This document shows positions 1 through 11,188 of a stretch of 64,000 bases of DNA, piece after piece. The notes beneath the pieces were generated by a model. The model saw only the letters and a list, made by a program, of their open reading frames with translations, did not search any database and was not told the DNA's origin. A program made the position numbers and the translations under genes. Source of the DNA: Clitopilus passeckerianus (lineage: Eukaryota > Basidiomycota > Agaricomycetes > Agaricales > Entolomataceae); NCBI GenBank assembly GCA_944990035.1, contig CALYLX010000111.1, positions 434,001-498,000 of the forward strand, in the 5' to 3' direction. How positions within the stretch are numbered: position 1 is the first letter of the stretch; every line of letters starts with the position of its first letter.

Positions 1-2
1 CT

Positions 3-140
3 CGACTGGGATTTCAGCTGTCAGGCGATTCAGTTGACTTCGTTCAAGCGGATGACTTGCAGGGATTTTGGGGACAACAATTCTGGATGCAACGTAACCT
101 GGCTCTTCGTCACCACCAACCGTCGCCCCGAGCCCCCTAA
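3..140 (+). CDS. C-terminal fragment of an unknown protein (gene cut by window edge)
   Basis: The frame starting at base 3 is open to a TAA at 138-140, giving 46 residues that include GFWGQQFWMQRNLALRHH. The aromatic and Gln-rich composition looks more like a natural protein tail than the other two frames, one of which also stays open further. The gene would begin before the window. I recognise no domain. The other long plus-strand frame here (up to about 333) starts at a TTG and cannot be excluded, so the call is tentative. Confidence 0.3.
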   Translation, partial: RLGFQLSGDSVDFVQADDLQGFWGQQFWMQRNLALRHHQPSPRAP

Positions 141-955
141 ACCTCAACCGACTGTTGAGTGGGACCAGACTGCCAATTACCATTCTCAGCAACGGGCCAT
201 GCGGCCCAGGCTGCCGGTGGGGCCTCTGCCTCAACTCGCAGTTACTGCTCCAGGATACCTTTATCCCCACTTTATGCATGCTTATCACGCTCCTTATTTC
301 CAATACGGCTGCCCGCCCCTTTGGGTGCAATGATTCCCCGCCATGAGATTTCGTATACCAGTCTCCAAGCTTTATAATGTCGAATTCTTGTATTGTATTA
401 TTCAGCCATGTTCATACTATTCCATGCACTACACGACATGTTGTACTATTAAAATCTAAATTATATTTGACTGGCCTTGTAAAAACGCAAACGCTTAGCG
501 AGCAAGCATTTCGACCGGCTTGGTACGAACCAACCACCTGCGAAGTAAAAGATGAACGTTTTAACCCCTAGACTATGGGACCAATGGATTGCTGATAGAT
601 CCCCGCCATTAGTAGAGATAACATTCAAATTTCAATTTGAATTAGACAACTACACGGGCATAGATACACGAAAAGTATTGGCTATGGAAACAACAGGCAA
701 GGCCTAGACTTGGTATGATATCATGATTAACTTGTACAGCAGCCGTAGTGAGAGATGAGTGCGATTGGGTGACTGAAGCCTAAGGTAGCTGGTGGCGAAG
801 ATCTGGATGACAATTGGATATTATTGGAATGCAAGAAGTACAAATGGATGACGAGCGGTATAGTAGCCCCTGAGACGATGGAATGCTCACGTTAAGATTA
901 TATATTGCGCAGAAGGAGATGGGGTATACGAAGAACTTGAAATATCAGAAAACAT
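141..955. other. Intergenic stretch with a tRNA-like relic
   Basis: No convincing coding frame. The stretch is moderately AT-rich, contains an imperfect palindrome around 627-644 (ttcaaatttcaatttgaa), and holds the tRNA-like sequence listed separately at 514-583. Confidence 0.4.
514..583 (-). repeat. tRNA-like sequence, degenerate tRNA or SINE head
   Basis: Read on the minus strand from 583, the sequence contains TAGTCTAGGGGTTA, a perfect polymerase III A-box, and about 40 bases later GGTTCGTACC, close to the B-box GGTTCGANNCC. The spacing fits a tRNA. The acceptor ends and the anticodon stem do not pair, so this is not a working tRNA. It most resembles a decayed tRNA (Glu-like A-box region) or the head of a tRNA-derived SINE. 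Confidence 0.4.
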
Positions 956-1624
956 CTAGAAACCGCCCAGGCATCCATCGTTGAGGGCCACCTCGTTGGC
1001 CCACTGACCACACGCCTGCTCAAATGCCAAGCGTGATTTCTTCTTCGTGCCAGTCTTCTTAGTCCCCGCCCTCCGTAGTCGAGCATGGTCCAGATCGAGT
1101 GGGAAAGCCGGAGGTATTGCGGCTGCAACTGCACCACTTGTCGTCATAGACGGTGAACATGAGAGATATTCGCTGGTCTCATTTGGCGAATTCACCGTGG
1201 TGGATGTGTATGACGATAAGTCCGAGTCGTCTGAGGAATCAGGTGGTGATAGCTGGGCTAGGGTACATGGTGGTGATGCAATGTCGTTGAAGCAGTGGGG
1301 GAACGTTGCGTCCTCTGGTGAGTCGGCTTCGTAGGCTCGGGGGTGGAAGTAGCTTCCCTTGGGATCTGGTGAAACCAGTCCACCCATCGTGAATGGACTG
1401 TAGACCCTGCCACCACGTTCCGGCAAGGCGCAGCGGTTGGGTGAAACAACGATGGGCGCTCGGTCGTAGACGAACGGTGAGTGCGTGTTCGTGGTGTGTG
1501 TCAACGTCGGTGTTGGAGGAAAGTGGACATGCGGTGAATGGGGGACTCTGAACGGGAGCGCTGAAGTAGGCGAAGGAAATCCTCCGTCAGTAGCATGCAT
1601 CTTCAAGATAGGTCGTGGTGTCAT
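956..1624 (-). CDS. Ser/Pro/Thr-rich hypothetical protein, paralogue of its neighbour
   Basis: A single exon of 222 residues beginning at ATG 1624. No enzyme domain is visible and the protein is probably largely disordered. Near the N-terminus it has PRPILK, then PHVHFPPTP, then YDRAPIVVSP. The next gene on the same strand (2465-3613) has the same blocks in the same order with similar spacing, so the two are tandem paralogues. The C-terminal part ends with a Lys/Arg patch (KKTGTKKKSR) followed by a short segment with two Trp/Phe-type residues. In-frame codons upstream of the ATG extend it only by a TTG start. The function is unknown; similar short proteins are common in mushroom genomes. Confidence 0.6.
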   Translation of the reverse strand: MTPRPILKMHATDGGFPSPTSALPFRVPHSPHVHFPPTPTLTHTTNTHSPFVYDRAPIVVSPNRCALPERGGRVYSPFTMGGLVSPDPKGSYFHPRAYEADSPEDATFPHCFNDIASPPCTLAQLSPPDSSDDSDLSSYTSTTVNSPNETSEYLSCSPSMTTSGAVAAAIPPAFPLDLDHARLRRAGTKKTGTKKKSRLAFEQACGQWANEVALNDGCLGGF

Positions 1625-1660
1625 TATGGTAGAGTGCGGTAACTCGGACTCGGCCAGCAA

Positions 1661-2464
1661 GTCGTCGTCAGTGGAAGGGTTGGCCGACAGAGCGAGGGAA
1701 AGAGATTAGAGAACAAGAGTATCCTAGTTATAGCTTTACAGCCACGGGCAGGTTAGCCTCGGCTAGAGTCTTGTGGGCAGACGGAGGTATATGGATGGCA
1801 ACGGGTATGATGGAGGAAAAGTAGGCTTGCACAGGCCTGTCCCCCGGGTCGCTTTTATCCCAACGCCTGCAGGCTTGTTCAAAAAGTAGGTCGGATCAAA
1901 GGGATGTTCGCCGCTGGTCTCGCCCAGGTACAGCATCGTCGTGGAGAGGAGGAGCTATACATATGGAGTTGTCGACTGGCCACAAGACTGCAATCAAATT
2001 CAGTTAATTCACGTAAAGTTCCCTGACCAGGCAGGCAGCTGGGCCAGCTGCTAGTGGAGTGGAAAAAATGTGGCAGCCATGCTAGACGTATCAAGTGGCA
2101 ATCATGATCCAGGCAACCAAATACAACCGCAATCACCACTGTGTAACTGCGTTTGTGGTGACGGATGGCAGGATGCGGAGGCATCAGCGCACCGACAGTC
2201 CGAAGTTGCCTGGTATGAACAATTCAGAGTGGAGTGATGAAGTTGATAACATTAACAAAGATCGTCCTTTGGAGCCCGAGCCGGCATTATTTCTCCTACA
2301 ACCAATCGGAGAGTGATGTACCCAAACGTGCAGCTCAATAATGAATGAAAATCGACCAAAAAACATCCCTGTGATTTTTCTAACTTCTAGAACAAGTACA
2401 GGACCTGTCTTATCGATCTACACTGTCCCGAACAACTATGCCACCTGACACTAATACTCAACTC
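1661..2464. other. Intergenic, likely promoter of the 222-residue gene and 3' end of its paralogue
   Basis: Open frames here are short and lack codon character. I see no RNA gene or repeat. Confidence 0.4.
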
Positions 2465-3613
2465 CTACTCCACTCGAGCTTGAGCCGGGTAAGTAATAAC
2501 ACCATCCATATTGTTGAGTGCGAGGGTGAAGGAAGGGAACGAGGCATACGGGTCACTGGGCGATGGCGACGCCACGACGCCTTTCCTATAACTCGATTTC
2601 CTTGGCGCTGGAGCAGGACTCAAAAATCCATTATCGACAACTGCTCGAGACTCCCTCATGGTAGGGCGGGGTGACCAGAGACTACCGTCCTGAGTTCCGA
2701 ACATCAAATGAGGCGACTTGAGTGCGCGCCCACCTGCAGGGCCGTCCTCCAACGTGACTGCCGCCCAAAACTCTTGATTGAGACGAGTTTCAGCGGATGC
2801 GGTGTCGATCTCCACGCTGCGTGCAGCAGGTTGAGGGGTGATAACGATGCGGGGGGACTCCATGGCGGGGCTCAGCATGCTTTGAGCAGGCTGGCGGTAC
2901 CTGGTCCTGTTCTCGAGCGACCGGGTGCGCGTGCGGCCAGTGGGGACGTTAGGCCTTTCGGCGGTGCGACCACGAGTGTTCATCTCTACGACCATGTCGG
3001 TCTCTTCAGCCTCGAGAGGGGCAGAAGGGTAGGGAGACCGAGGGTAGGTGGTAAGGGCTCTCCCCAGATCCCCAGGCTTGGGCACGTAGAGGGTGATCTC
3101 ATCGAAGCTGACGCCAGCACGCGACACGTAGGGCTTAGGCGAACGAGGGTCCAGGAAGGGCGAGGGGGGAGTAAGGTTCTTGGAGGAGACGGTGACAGCG
3201 GCAGGCGGGGGAGCCAGGCTGGTGCGTTGTTCCTTCCTAGCGCTAGCGCTGGGGGTCTTCTTCGGAGGATCACATAGCTTGAAGGCGTTGTGGGCGGTAG
3301 GTGATAACATCCGACCCATCCATGAGGAGTGATCGGCGGACGCCGGTGATGTGATGATTGGACCCCTGTCGTAAGTGTTGGCGGAATGGGCTGTGAACAT
3401 GCCAGCGACCACGCCTGGAGAGGCAGGGAAGTGGACATGGGGGGAACCCTTAGAAGCTGACACGAGGATAGAGAAACTTGCGTTGTTGAAGGTGCTAGGA
3501 GACAGTGGCAATGGCGCCGGGCGTTTGAGGATTGACCTTGCAGAGGACATAGGCCTCATGATGGAGCGGGCAGGGGACTGAACACCGGCTCTCAAGAAGG
3601 ATTGCGACGCCAT
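2465..3613 (-). CDS. Ser/Pro-rich hypothetical protein with PHVHFP and YDRxPI motifs
   Basis: A single exon of 382 residues from ATG 3613. The N-terminus is Arg/Ser/Ala-rich (SARSILKRPAP), followed by SPHVHFPASP and a YDRGPIITSP block. These match the ILK...PHVHFP...YDRAPIVVSP arrangement of the 956-1624 gene and define a small paralogous pair. A motif V-S-F-D-E-I-T-L-Y-V-P-K-P-G-D stands out near residue 165 as a possible conserved short region in an otherwise disordered protein. The C-terminal half is Pro/Arg-rich. There is no signal peptide or membrane segment. The function is unknown. The gene is better supported than its shorter neighbour because of its length and uninterrupted frame. 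Confidence 0.65.
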   Translation of the reverse strand: MASQSFLRAGVQSPARSIMRPMSSARSILKRPAPLPLSPSTFNNASFSILVSASKGSPHVHFPASPGVVAGMFTAHSANTYDRGPIITSPASADHSSWMGRMLSPTAHNAFKLCDPPKKTPSASARKEQRTSLAPPPAAVTVSSKNLTPPSPFLDPRSPKPYVSRAGVSFDEITLYVPKPGDLGRALTTYPRSPYPSAPLEAEETDMVVEMNTRGRTAERPNVPTGRTRTRSLENRTRYRQPAQSMLSPAMESPRIVITPQPAARSVEIDTASAETRLNQEFWAAVTLEDGPAGGRALKSPHLMFGTQDGSLWSPRPTMRESRAVVDNGFLSPAPAPRKSSYRKGVVASPSPSDPYASFPSFTLALNNMDGVITYPAQARVE

Positions 3614-4508
3614 TTTAGATCGGAAGGTCGTAAGTGTCGTTACTGTCGTGAAAAAGAAGTAGAGTTATCGAAGGGAGTTTTTGTATAGGTCCTGACTTGA
3701 CCAGCAAGGCAAAACACTATAATGCTGTCGTATCCGTGTCAGAAAGGTATTTGGAGTCAATAAACATAGCTTGCTCACGAAGTGGTTAGAGCGTAGGGAG
3801 GAGTCGCGCAGCGAAGTCCAAGCTTCGAGTGATCTGGAGAGATGGAGAACAAGGCCTTGGAGGCTCAAGGGTTTTATACCAATCACCAGTTGTCATAGCC
3901 ACACACGTGGACGCTGATCGGTCGTGAGGCTCACCTACAAGCCTCACCGCCCTCGCTTGGTTCTTCGTTTCAACCAGGGGGTTGATATAGCGAGCGCTGA
4001 CATGGTGGATCTTTGTTGGGGAGTCCATAAGATGAATATCGGCTGATATATTATTAGGCCAAGGCAGAACATTACTCAGAGGTCAGGATAATCATCTCTG
4101 CAACCACAAACAAGAAAGTATCAGCGGTTTTTCTTTGGGTAATATGTAGGCGTAAAGACCACCATAAAGCCCCTGTCAGAGACGGGTAATACTCGCCTGC
4201 CGCGTCGTGAATTTGACGAATCTCAGCCCCCACACGACCTCTCAACGATCTCAACGAGGCGCGTCGCCAAATCCTCCATCAAGGGTTCTGAGAAAATCAG
4301 ACCACCTGGCGGATATGGATTCCGGGCGCTCGCAGGCGCTGAGAAGCAACAATTCTGAGGCCAGTATTGTTCTTTGGCGTTACAGATATTTTTACTGGGA
4401 TCTGACCGTATCAGAAGGCTAGAGTGTGGCGTAAAGCGGGAAAGACACGAAAGTCTGTAACTCAAGGTCACGTGCCCTCACTGAAATCAGCAGTGGGTCA
4501 ATGACTTG
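3614..4508. other. Intergenic region between divergent genes
   Basis: Lies between the divergent starts at 3613 (minus) and 4509 (plus), and should hold both promoters. No coding signal that I can support. Confidence 0.4.
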
Positions 4509-7500
4509 ATGCCTTTGGCGCAGTCGAGTATACCTGGCTCTCCTCTGCCCATGGCTGTAACTCCAATATCTCCGGCCAACAATGTCTTTGACGACGACGA
4601 CGACGACGAGGGCTGGCAGGATATGCCTGTGGTCAGGGAGGATGAGTTCATCAGTGGCTTAGATGCAGAGGACAAGAAGAAATACCACTACGTCCCTTCT
4701 GCGAAGGGCGCACAATCTCATAATGCAACCGGCAATCTCATAGATTTCGATGATGAAGGGAATGAATGGAGGTCCAAAGCCGAGCAGAACGAAAGCGAGT
4801 ACACCAGGCTTCGTATCAACGAGGAGGACGATGCCGACGAAGTCCATCTACGGACGAAATACCTGTTCGATGAAGATAAAGCTATGACTCCGCTAAGTCA
4901 GATGCAGGCGACGAAGAACCTCTTGACTGAGGCTCAGCGTATTGCGTATGTCGGACTTTGCGCCTTGACTAGTCGGGAGATGTCTCAAACTATGAAGTTG
5001 ACCAAACGGAAAGAGCTCAAGGCTGCCGTCACCGACATGGAACTTTGGGCGCTCAAGATTATGGGCAGATTGTACTATCATATGGAGCTTGAGACACAAG
5101 GTACTGCTTACGTTCTACTGCATTCTTCGCTCATATTCTGACTATTCTTCAGAACAGAAGATGATCGAAAGTCTTGGTGAACATGGTGTAATAGCCATGG
5201 ACCTTGTGCCCGCTCTGATGACCACCCACACCGTCGCCAATCCAGAGTATGACCCCGAGGAGGCTCGAAGGAAATCTCTGGAACGTGAGACCATCACGCC
5301 CCGTGCCCCCGACATCCAACGGGACGATGAGTCGATCTCCGGCCAAACCCTCGTCAACCATTCACCCCCGCCCAGCAATCCCACCACACCTAGACAAGGA
5401 GCATTCCCCAAGGATGGAAAGTCCACCACCAGCGCCAATCTCACCGGGTCGCCCTCCAACCCCGCCGGAGCACCTGCTACACATCAGATCACGCAGCGAG
5501 TGCTCAATGATACCTCGACATCCGTCATACCTGGCGTTACGACCTCCCTTTCCGCAGCTGACCAGAATGTCACTCTGGACATCCGGTGGACTGTCCTCTG
5601 CGATCTCTTCCTGGTCCTGATCGCCGACAGTGTGTATGATGCAAGATCGCGTGTGCTACTGGAGAACGTGGCGTATAAACTCGGCCTTGGGTGGTTGGAT
5701 GTGGTGAAGTTCGAGAGCAGAATCACGGAAGCGTTAGAGATCCAGGAGGACGTTGAGAACATGGAACAGAAAGGTGTCGTTGCAGATCACCAGAGGTCAA
5801 TGAAGAAACGACGCTATGTGATGATGGGTCTGGCAACCCTAGGTAAAGCTATCTCGAGTTCACCCTTTACCGCTCTACTCATCCCAATTTCCAGGTGGTG
5901 GACTCGTCATTGGTCTCTCAGCAGGCCTCCTGGCTCCCGTCATCGGCGCAGGCATCGGTGCCGCTCTCGGAACTGTCGGTATATCCGGCGCAACCGGTTT
6001 CCTAGCAGGAGCAGGCGGCGCTGCAGTCATCACCACAGGAGGTGTCCTCACCGGCTCTGGCATCGCCGTGCGCGGAATGGCGAAGCGAACGCAGCTCGTC
6101 CGCACATTCGACCTTCTCCCACTACATAACAACAAGCGCGTCAGTTGCATCTTGACTGTTCCCGGGTGAGTTCTGTTTCGTTTCGGCCTCGTACGATCTA
6201 CGCGTGTAGCGTGGATCTGCGTGTGCTGGGTCCGTGTTGGTCCTGACAGAAGCTGATTTCGAGCACATTGCCAGGTTCATGAATGGTCCCCAAGACGACG
6301 TGCGTTTGCCGTTCAGCGTGCTGGACCCCATTGTTGGCGATGTGTTCAGTGTTTTGTGGGAGCCTGAGATGATTCAGGAGACGGGTAGCGCGTTGAAGAT
6401 TTTGACGGGAGAAGTGCTTTCGCAAATTGGCATCACGGTGCTGCAGGCGACCGTAATGTCTGCTTTGATGACTGCTTTGCAATGGCCAATTAGTGAGTTG
6501 ATTCCCCGAAATTCCGGGATAATGAAGCGTTTACTGATGCTTTGTGCGTTTCGCTCTCAGTTCTGACAAAACTTGGGTACCTCATTGACAATCCCTGGAA
6601 CAACGCCCTGGACCGGGCACGAGGCGCAGGCAAAGTTCTCGCTGAGGTCCTGATACAACGTCATCTGGGTGTCCGACCTATAACCCTCGTCGGATTCTCC
6701 CTCGGATCCCGTGTCATCTTCTACGCTCTCCTCGAGCTGCACAAGCAGAAAGCCTTCGGCGTCGTCCAGGACGTCTTCCTCCTCGGTGCGACGCTCACAG
6801 CAAACACGAAGACGTGGTGTGAAGTCCGAAGTGTCGTCTCCGGTCGTTTTGTCAATGCCTTTGCACGAAATGATTGGGTCTTGAACTACCTCTTCCGAGC
6901 GACGAGCGGTGGTGTTGGGACCGTCGCTGGACTTAGGCCGGTACAGGACGTCCCTGGTCTGGAGAATGTTGATGTTACGGACAAGATTTCTGGGCACATG
7001 AGTTATCGAACTTTCATGCCTTTGATTCTTGATCAGCTTGGGTTCCCGGTGTCAGCTGACTTCTTTGACGAACCAGAGGTGGGTTTGATCCATCTCTTTC
7101 GTCGCCAATGGCTGATATTTTCTTAGGAACCTGACTTTGACGGAGAGAGGATCGTGGAAACGGAGGAGATGAAGAAGCAGAAGAAAGGATGGTTTTCAAG
7201 GAAGAAGTCACAGCCCTCTACGCCTGAGAAGGTCTCACGCCCACCCTCTGCTGCAAGTTGGGGCAGAAAATCAAAGAGCTCTTCGGTATCCAGCCTTCAC
7301 GACGAAGACCTGCCCCCACGCATGTCAGCTGACGGACCCGAAGGGAACACAACCACTGCTAATGCTGGTGCAGCACCAGAGAAACCAATGTCGACTTCTA
7401 CCAAGGAGGCAGCTGAATCCAAGACGAATCTACCCATCCATGCCGGATTCGACCTCAGTGCAATCAAGGAAGCTTTGAAGGAAGCAGAGACCAATCCTGA

Positions 7501-8110
7501 GGAGCTCAAGTTCCAACCGAAACCTGTTGAGGTTCCTGCTGTACCCCCACCTCCAACTCAGAGAGCAGACTCGACACCTCTGCCAAAACCTCTCCCAAAG
7601 CGGCCTGCTAGTCCGCCTAGGATATTGGCCTCGGATTCTCATCTGACGGAAACCAATTTCTCTGGCCCAAGTAGGAAGTTGGAGGATGATAGTGTGTCGA
7701 CGTATTCTCGCACGACCCTCACAAGCGACGATAGCGAAGAGGAGGAACATGACATCACACACCAACCAACCCCACGGCCGGCAGACCTGTGGTCGCCAGC
7801 AGCTTTTGGCAGATCAACACAAGCCTTCTCATCGTTCCAGTCGACATCCGTTGATAACCTTGCACCTTCTTGGTCAAGTCCAACGACAACTACGTCCTTG
7901 GGTGGGGCAATCTCTCCCTTGTCACCGTTTGGGAACTTCCAGTCGAACACCTCAAGCATGCCACCAGTTTCACCAGACGCCGGTCTGTCATTTGGAGGCG
8001 CCGACGGCTCGATCACTTCGTTCTCCCCCACCACTGCCGATCCATGGCAGGTTCCCACTACTGGGAAGAAGATCAATGGGTTCGGGTTTGGATCAAATCC
8101 TTGGTCGTAA
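4509..8110 (+). CDS. TMCO4-like (DUF726) membrane alpha/beta-hydrolase-type protein
   Basis: Six exons: 4509-5100, 5153-5842, 5895-6165, 6275-6492, 6561-7078 and 7127-8110, which together encode 1090 residues. The protein belongs to the DUF726/TMCO4 family (relatives include yeast Mil1/YFL034W). The N-terminal third is acidic, with a run of Asp. A Gly/Ala-rich hydrophobic segment (GGLVIGLSAGLLAPVIGAG and onward) gives the membrane part. Then come the family block DDVRLPFSVLDPIVGDVFSVLWEPEM and the nucleophile elbow LVGFSLGSRVIFYAL, where GFSLG is the GxSxG motif. The C-terminal 330 residues are Lys/Ser/Pro-rich and disordered, ending in FGFGSNPWS. Family knowledge places such proteins on Golgi/endosome membranes; the enzymatic substrate is not known. 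The start was chosen at the first ATG after an in-frame stop. Confidence 0.9.
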
Positions 8111-8862
8111 CCAAGATTTGTTTCGTCCATTTTTTGCATATGTTACCTGTACATTCTTACTTTTCCGAGTCATATCACACTCATTCTACGACAGCGCCCA
8201 CTCATACATTACCACGCACTTTTAACGCTCACTTCATTCTTACTTCCCATTGGATTACTGGGACGTTCTCATCTACATGCATGGGTTTCTATAGACACCA
8301 CTTAATACATCGTTGCACATCCGTTGTTTTTCGGTCCCATGCAGGTTCGTTGTGTTAGGATGTGCCTTGGCTTTCCCGCACCATTCCGATGACCACTTCC
8401 TCACCAGCGAATCCTATTCATAGCCCACACCTTGCCTCGCTCGGCGTTATTAAGAAAAGCCCTCTTAGCTTCAGAACCTTGTACCAGAATCAGGGCGTGG
8501 CCAACGACAATACCCCCACCTGCGAGATGGTTCGCAGGGCGTAACCCTTTCAGAATGCCCGTGATGGCTGTCCAGAACGTCTGGGTTGACGCGACCTCCG
8601 TTGAGCCGTTTACCTCGCTTGCATCTTCCCAACATTTTCCTCCGTGTGCATGACCTTGTGCCAGGGCTGGCCATGCTTAGAGCTGCTATAAGGGCATGTA
8701 GCTGCCATATTTCTTGGAGACCTTTCGTAGTCCGGAGTTTCAAGCAGCATTCCGTCATGGCTTCAAATCTCTCTTGTCGTCGAGAAAGTGCATTGCCGGG
8801 CGTGGTGGGTCCTGCTGTTTTCATTCTAGGGATTACATCTGACTGGTAGTATTAGGCTACCA
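8111..8862. other. 3' untranslated and intergenic stretch
   Basis: Short frames on both strands without recognisable domains. A 117-residue minus-strand frame at 8471-8824 has no support beyond being open. Confidence 0.35.
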
Positions 8863-9539
8863 ATGGACCCAGAAGAAAAAGAATCCTTACACCACCACCA
8901 GTCATCAAAAACTTGCGCCCACACCGTATCGTTCCTGAGGACTACACCGACCTCAGCTCCCGATCTGCGTATCATTGCTACTTCAACCAGGAAGACATAT
9001 CCAACAGGAGCTTGCCCTCGAAAGTGTTTTATTCCGTGCATTGTCGGGCAAATGGCTTTCCGGATGGTTGCAAGGGATTTTTCTATTTCTACGAAGATCC
9101 ATTGAATCGATTCAACGTTTCGGGGATACGGTTCCGCATCGCTGCGGCAGCCACTCAGGAGGGTTTTGACTCCGGCAAAGACCTCTTGGCCCACGAATCA
9201 GACGAGCCTTGGTCATATTCCCTCCTGCGCTTATTGGTCGCGCGGCATGGCGTTTACGGACACTGCGTTGAGGGTATTCTCAGACGTTTGAAAGCAGATG
9301 GTCTCCTTGATTGGGATCTGCTTCTGAAATGGGGGAGGGCCTTAGAAGCTTCTGGTTGTATGAAGAGCAGATTGTCTGGCTCCAGGACTAGAATCTTGCC
9401 GTCTTTGGATGCACCGTTTGAAATTGAATTGTCCGAGGACCGCCGGCATTACCGTACCCTCGACGAAGAAGTCGAGGCTGCTTGGATTTTGCCTGGCCCC
9501 TCAAAACATAAAACTGTCTTGGCCCCGGCCCTATAAAGG
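8863..9539 (+). pseudogene. Uncharacterised mushroom family member, probably broken near its start
   Basis: The frame with family similarity runs to a stop at 9537-9539. Key pieces are PEDYTDLSS, CKGFFYFYEDPLNRF, SGKDLLAHESDEPWS and DAPFEIELSEDRR. The ORF at 9664-10776 has the same blocks (PRDYVDIS, HGFLYFRHDPTLPL, GRDFSPSGKDRPWE, EQPFETSFH), so the two are tandem copies. There is no in-frame ATG. The nearby ATG at 8863 lies in the neighbouring frame, and one extra A in the A5 run at about 8909-8913 would join it to the conserved frame. It is therefore either a one-base frameshift pseudogene or has an unseen first exon. This copy is also shorter than its partner at the C-terminus. Function unknown. 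Confidence 0.45.
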
Positions 9540-9663
9540 TAAGCCCACAATTGCTTCAATGCGTACTGGCGACTCATGAGCGTCAGGCCGATGCCTGATT
9601 CGTCTTGAGAGACTCGATGATTCAACCCTCAGTCCTGGCACCTATTTTTCCTTCCACATACGG

Positions 9664-10776
9664 GTGCTCAAGATCCTGACGCCTGTTCAAAGTGTTTTGC
9701 CGGGCTTCGACGGGTTTGAAAAGCCGGAGGAAGGCTCATTACTTCATCGGAATCAACAACCACTGGTGAAGACAGCAAAAGTGACTCCGTCCCGGTCATG
9801 GGCGAAATCAACTCGCTACGCTGAAGAAAGGGGCAATCCAGATCCCGTGATTCCAGAGGTACCCGTTTTCAAGCGTCAAATATCTACCTTAGACCCCATC
9901 AAGCTTGGACCTCGAGATTACGTCGACATCTCCAAGTGTATACCACGCATTCATACACATGCAAATGCTATGAAATGGAAACACATTACGAGCCCCGCTC
10001 ATCATGCAAGATTTGACAACTGCTTTGATCTGAAGCCACCATATCCCTTAAAGCAATGGCCTGCGTGGACGCATGGATTCCTCTACTTTCGCCATGACCC
10101 AACTCTTCCTCTCATTTCTGCTTCTATCCGCCTTCGTATCACACCGAATAGATCTATATACGGATTTCATGCAGGAAGGGATTTCTCACCTTCGGGAAAA
10201 GACCGACCCTGGGAGTTGCCGCTGCTTCAAATAGCCAGTGGGATGTCTCATAGACCTTTAGTTGCACAGTTGTTGGAGGATGGCCTAGTTACCGAGGAAG
10301 TTATCAGGAAGTGCCAGCGCATTCGTCAGGCACAAAAGCTCTCCTCCACTTCAATCGTGTTGTGGCAAGCTGAGCAGCCTTTTGAAACTAGTTTTCATAC
10401 CGCCAACCCCAAACTCTATGTCGTGGATGCAGAACAAGGCGTTGTCCGTGTTTTTGGCCGACGGGGCCTGTTGAATCTCAGAAAACATGACTGGTCCCGT
10501 CTGGCAGCTGGCGAGTCCTATACCAACTTGATCATTCCCCCCGCTAACTCAAATTCTGTAGGGAAATGCATGTTCCGCCTCGAATTGCTCCCTGATCTGA
10601 CTCAACCCGGCCAGGAACAATATCATCTTCGACTCCTCAAAATCTTGGAACCTTTACAGGCTGACGATGGCAGCACTTGCACCCATATTTTTGAAGGTTC
10701 AATTCTTACTCGAAAAGGCGTACCAGTTGTTCTTCCGCTATCCACCATGGTGAAGGATAACGATCAAGACCTTTGA
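9664..10776 (+). CDS. Uncharacterised mushroom-type protein, longer tandem copy
   Basis: An open frame of about 370 residues ending at a TGA at 10774-10776. The first codon of the open frame is GTG and no ATG occurs until about residue 100, so a short 5' exon upstream of 9664 is likely and the start given is only the limit of the frame. It shares the PxDYxDxS, GF(L/F)YFxxDP and SGKDxPWE blocks with 8863-9539. The C-terminal half continues with LYVVDAEQGVVRVFGRRG and a beta-rich tail. No signal peptide, membrane helix or known catalytic motif is visible. The two copies are separated by only about 125 bases, which points to local duplication followed by decay of the first. Confidence 0.5.
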   Translation: MLKILTPVQSVLPGFDGFEKPEEGSLLHRNQQPLVKTAKVTPSRSWAKSTRYAEERGNPDPVIPEVPVFKRQISTLDPIKLGPRDYVDISKCIPRIHTHANAMKWKHITSPAHHARFDNCFDLKPPYPLKQWPAWTHGFLYFRHDPTLPLISASIRLRITPNRSIYGFHAGRDFSPSGKDRPWELPLLQIASGMSHRPLVAQLLEDGLVTEEVIRKCQRIRQAQKLSSTSIVLWQAEQPFETSFHTANPKLYVVDAEQGVVRVFGRRGLLNLRKHDWSRLAAGESYTNLIIPPANSNSVGKCMFRLELLPDLTQPGQEQYHLRLLKILEPLQADDGSTCTHIFEGSILTRKGVPVVLPLSTMVKDNDQDL

Positions 10777-11188
10777 ATATAATATATCTCAAGAGACATC
10801 TTGGTCGGACTGTGTCTATTGTAGGCTTATGACCATCACTTCTGATGCTGAACAACGCTAGCTATCTTGAGTGATGTTTGCTGACTTGGAAAGCTCTTTT
10901 TGAAGCAGAAACACCTTGACAAATCATGACGCAATGGTCTGGCATTGCCTCCCGACCTTTACCATAGGCTTTTGGCAGCCACGATGATTGAAGACGGGTA
11001 GTGCAAAGCAGGAAGGCGTTCATAGCCCGTTCAGCCGTACTGTACCTAATGCCATATCGAAGAGGTCGAATGTCAAGTCCGAATTGTGGGAATCCGGTAA
11101 CAGTCTCCTCTCTCGTCGTTCAACTCGAGGGACCTGCTATACTCTATTGATCTCCTGATGTATCATTGTAAGACTATTATTCTCATCC
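10777..11188. other. Convergent intergenic region
   Basis: Lies between the 3' ends of the plus-strand ORF and the minus-strand F-box gene. No feature recognised. Confidence 0.4.

Noticed and set aside
8471..8824. A 117-residue minus-strand frame
   Set aside because: No domain, codon bias or splice context; it overlaps the 3' region of the TMCO4-like gene only.
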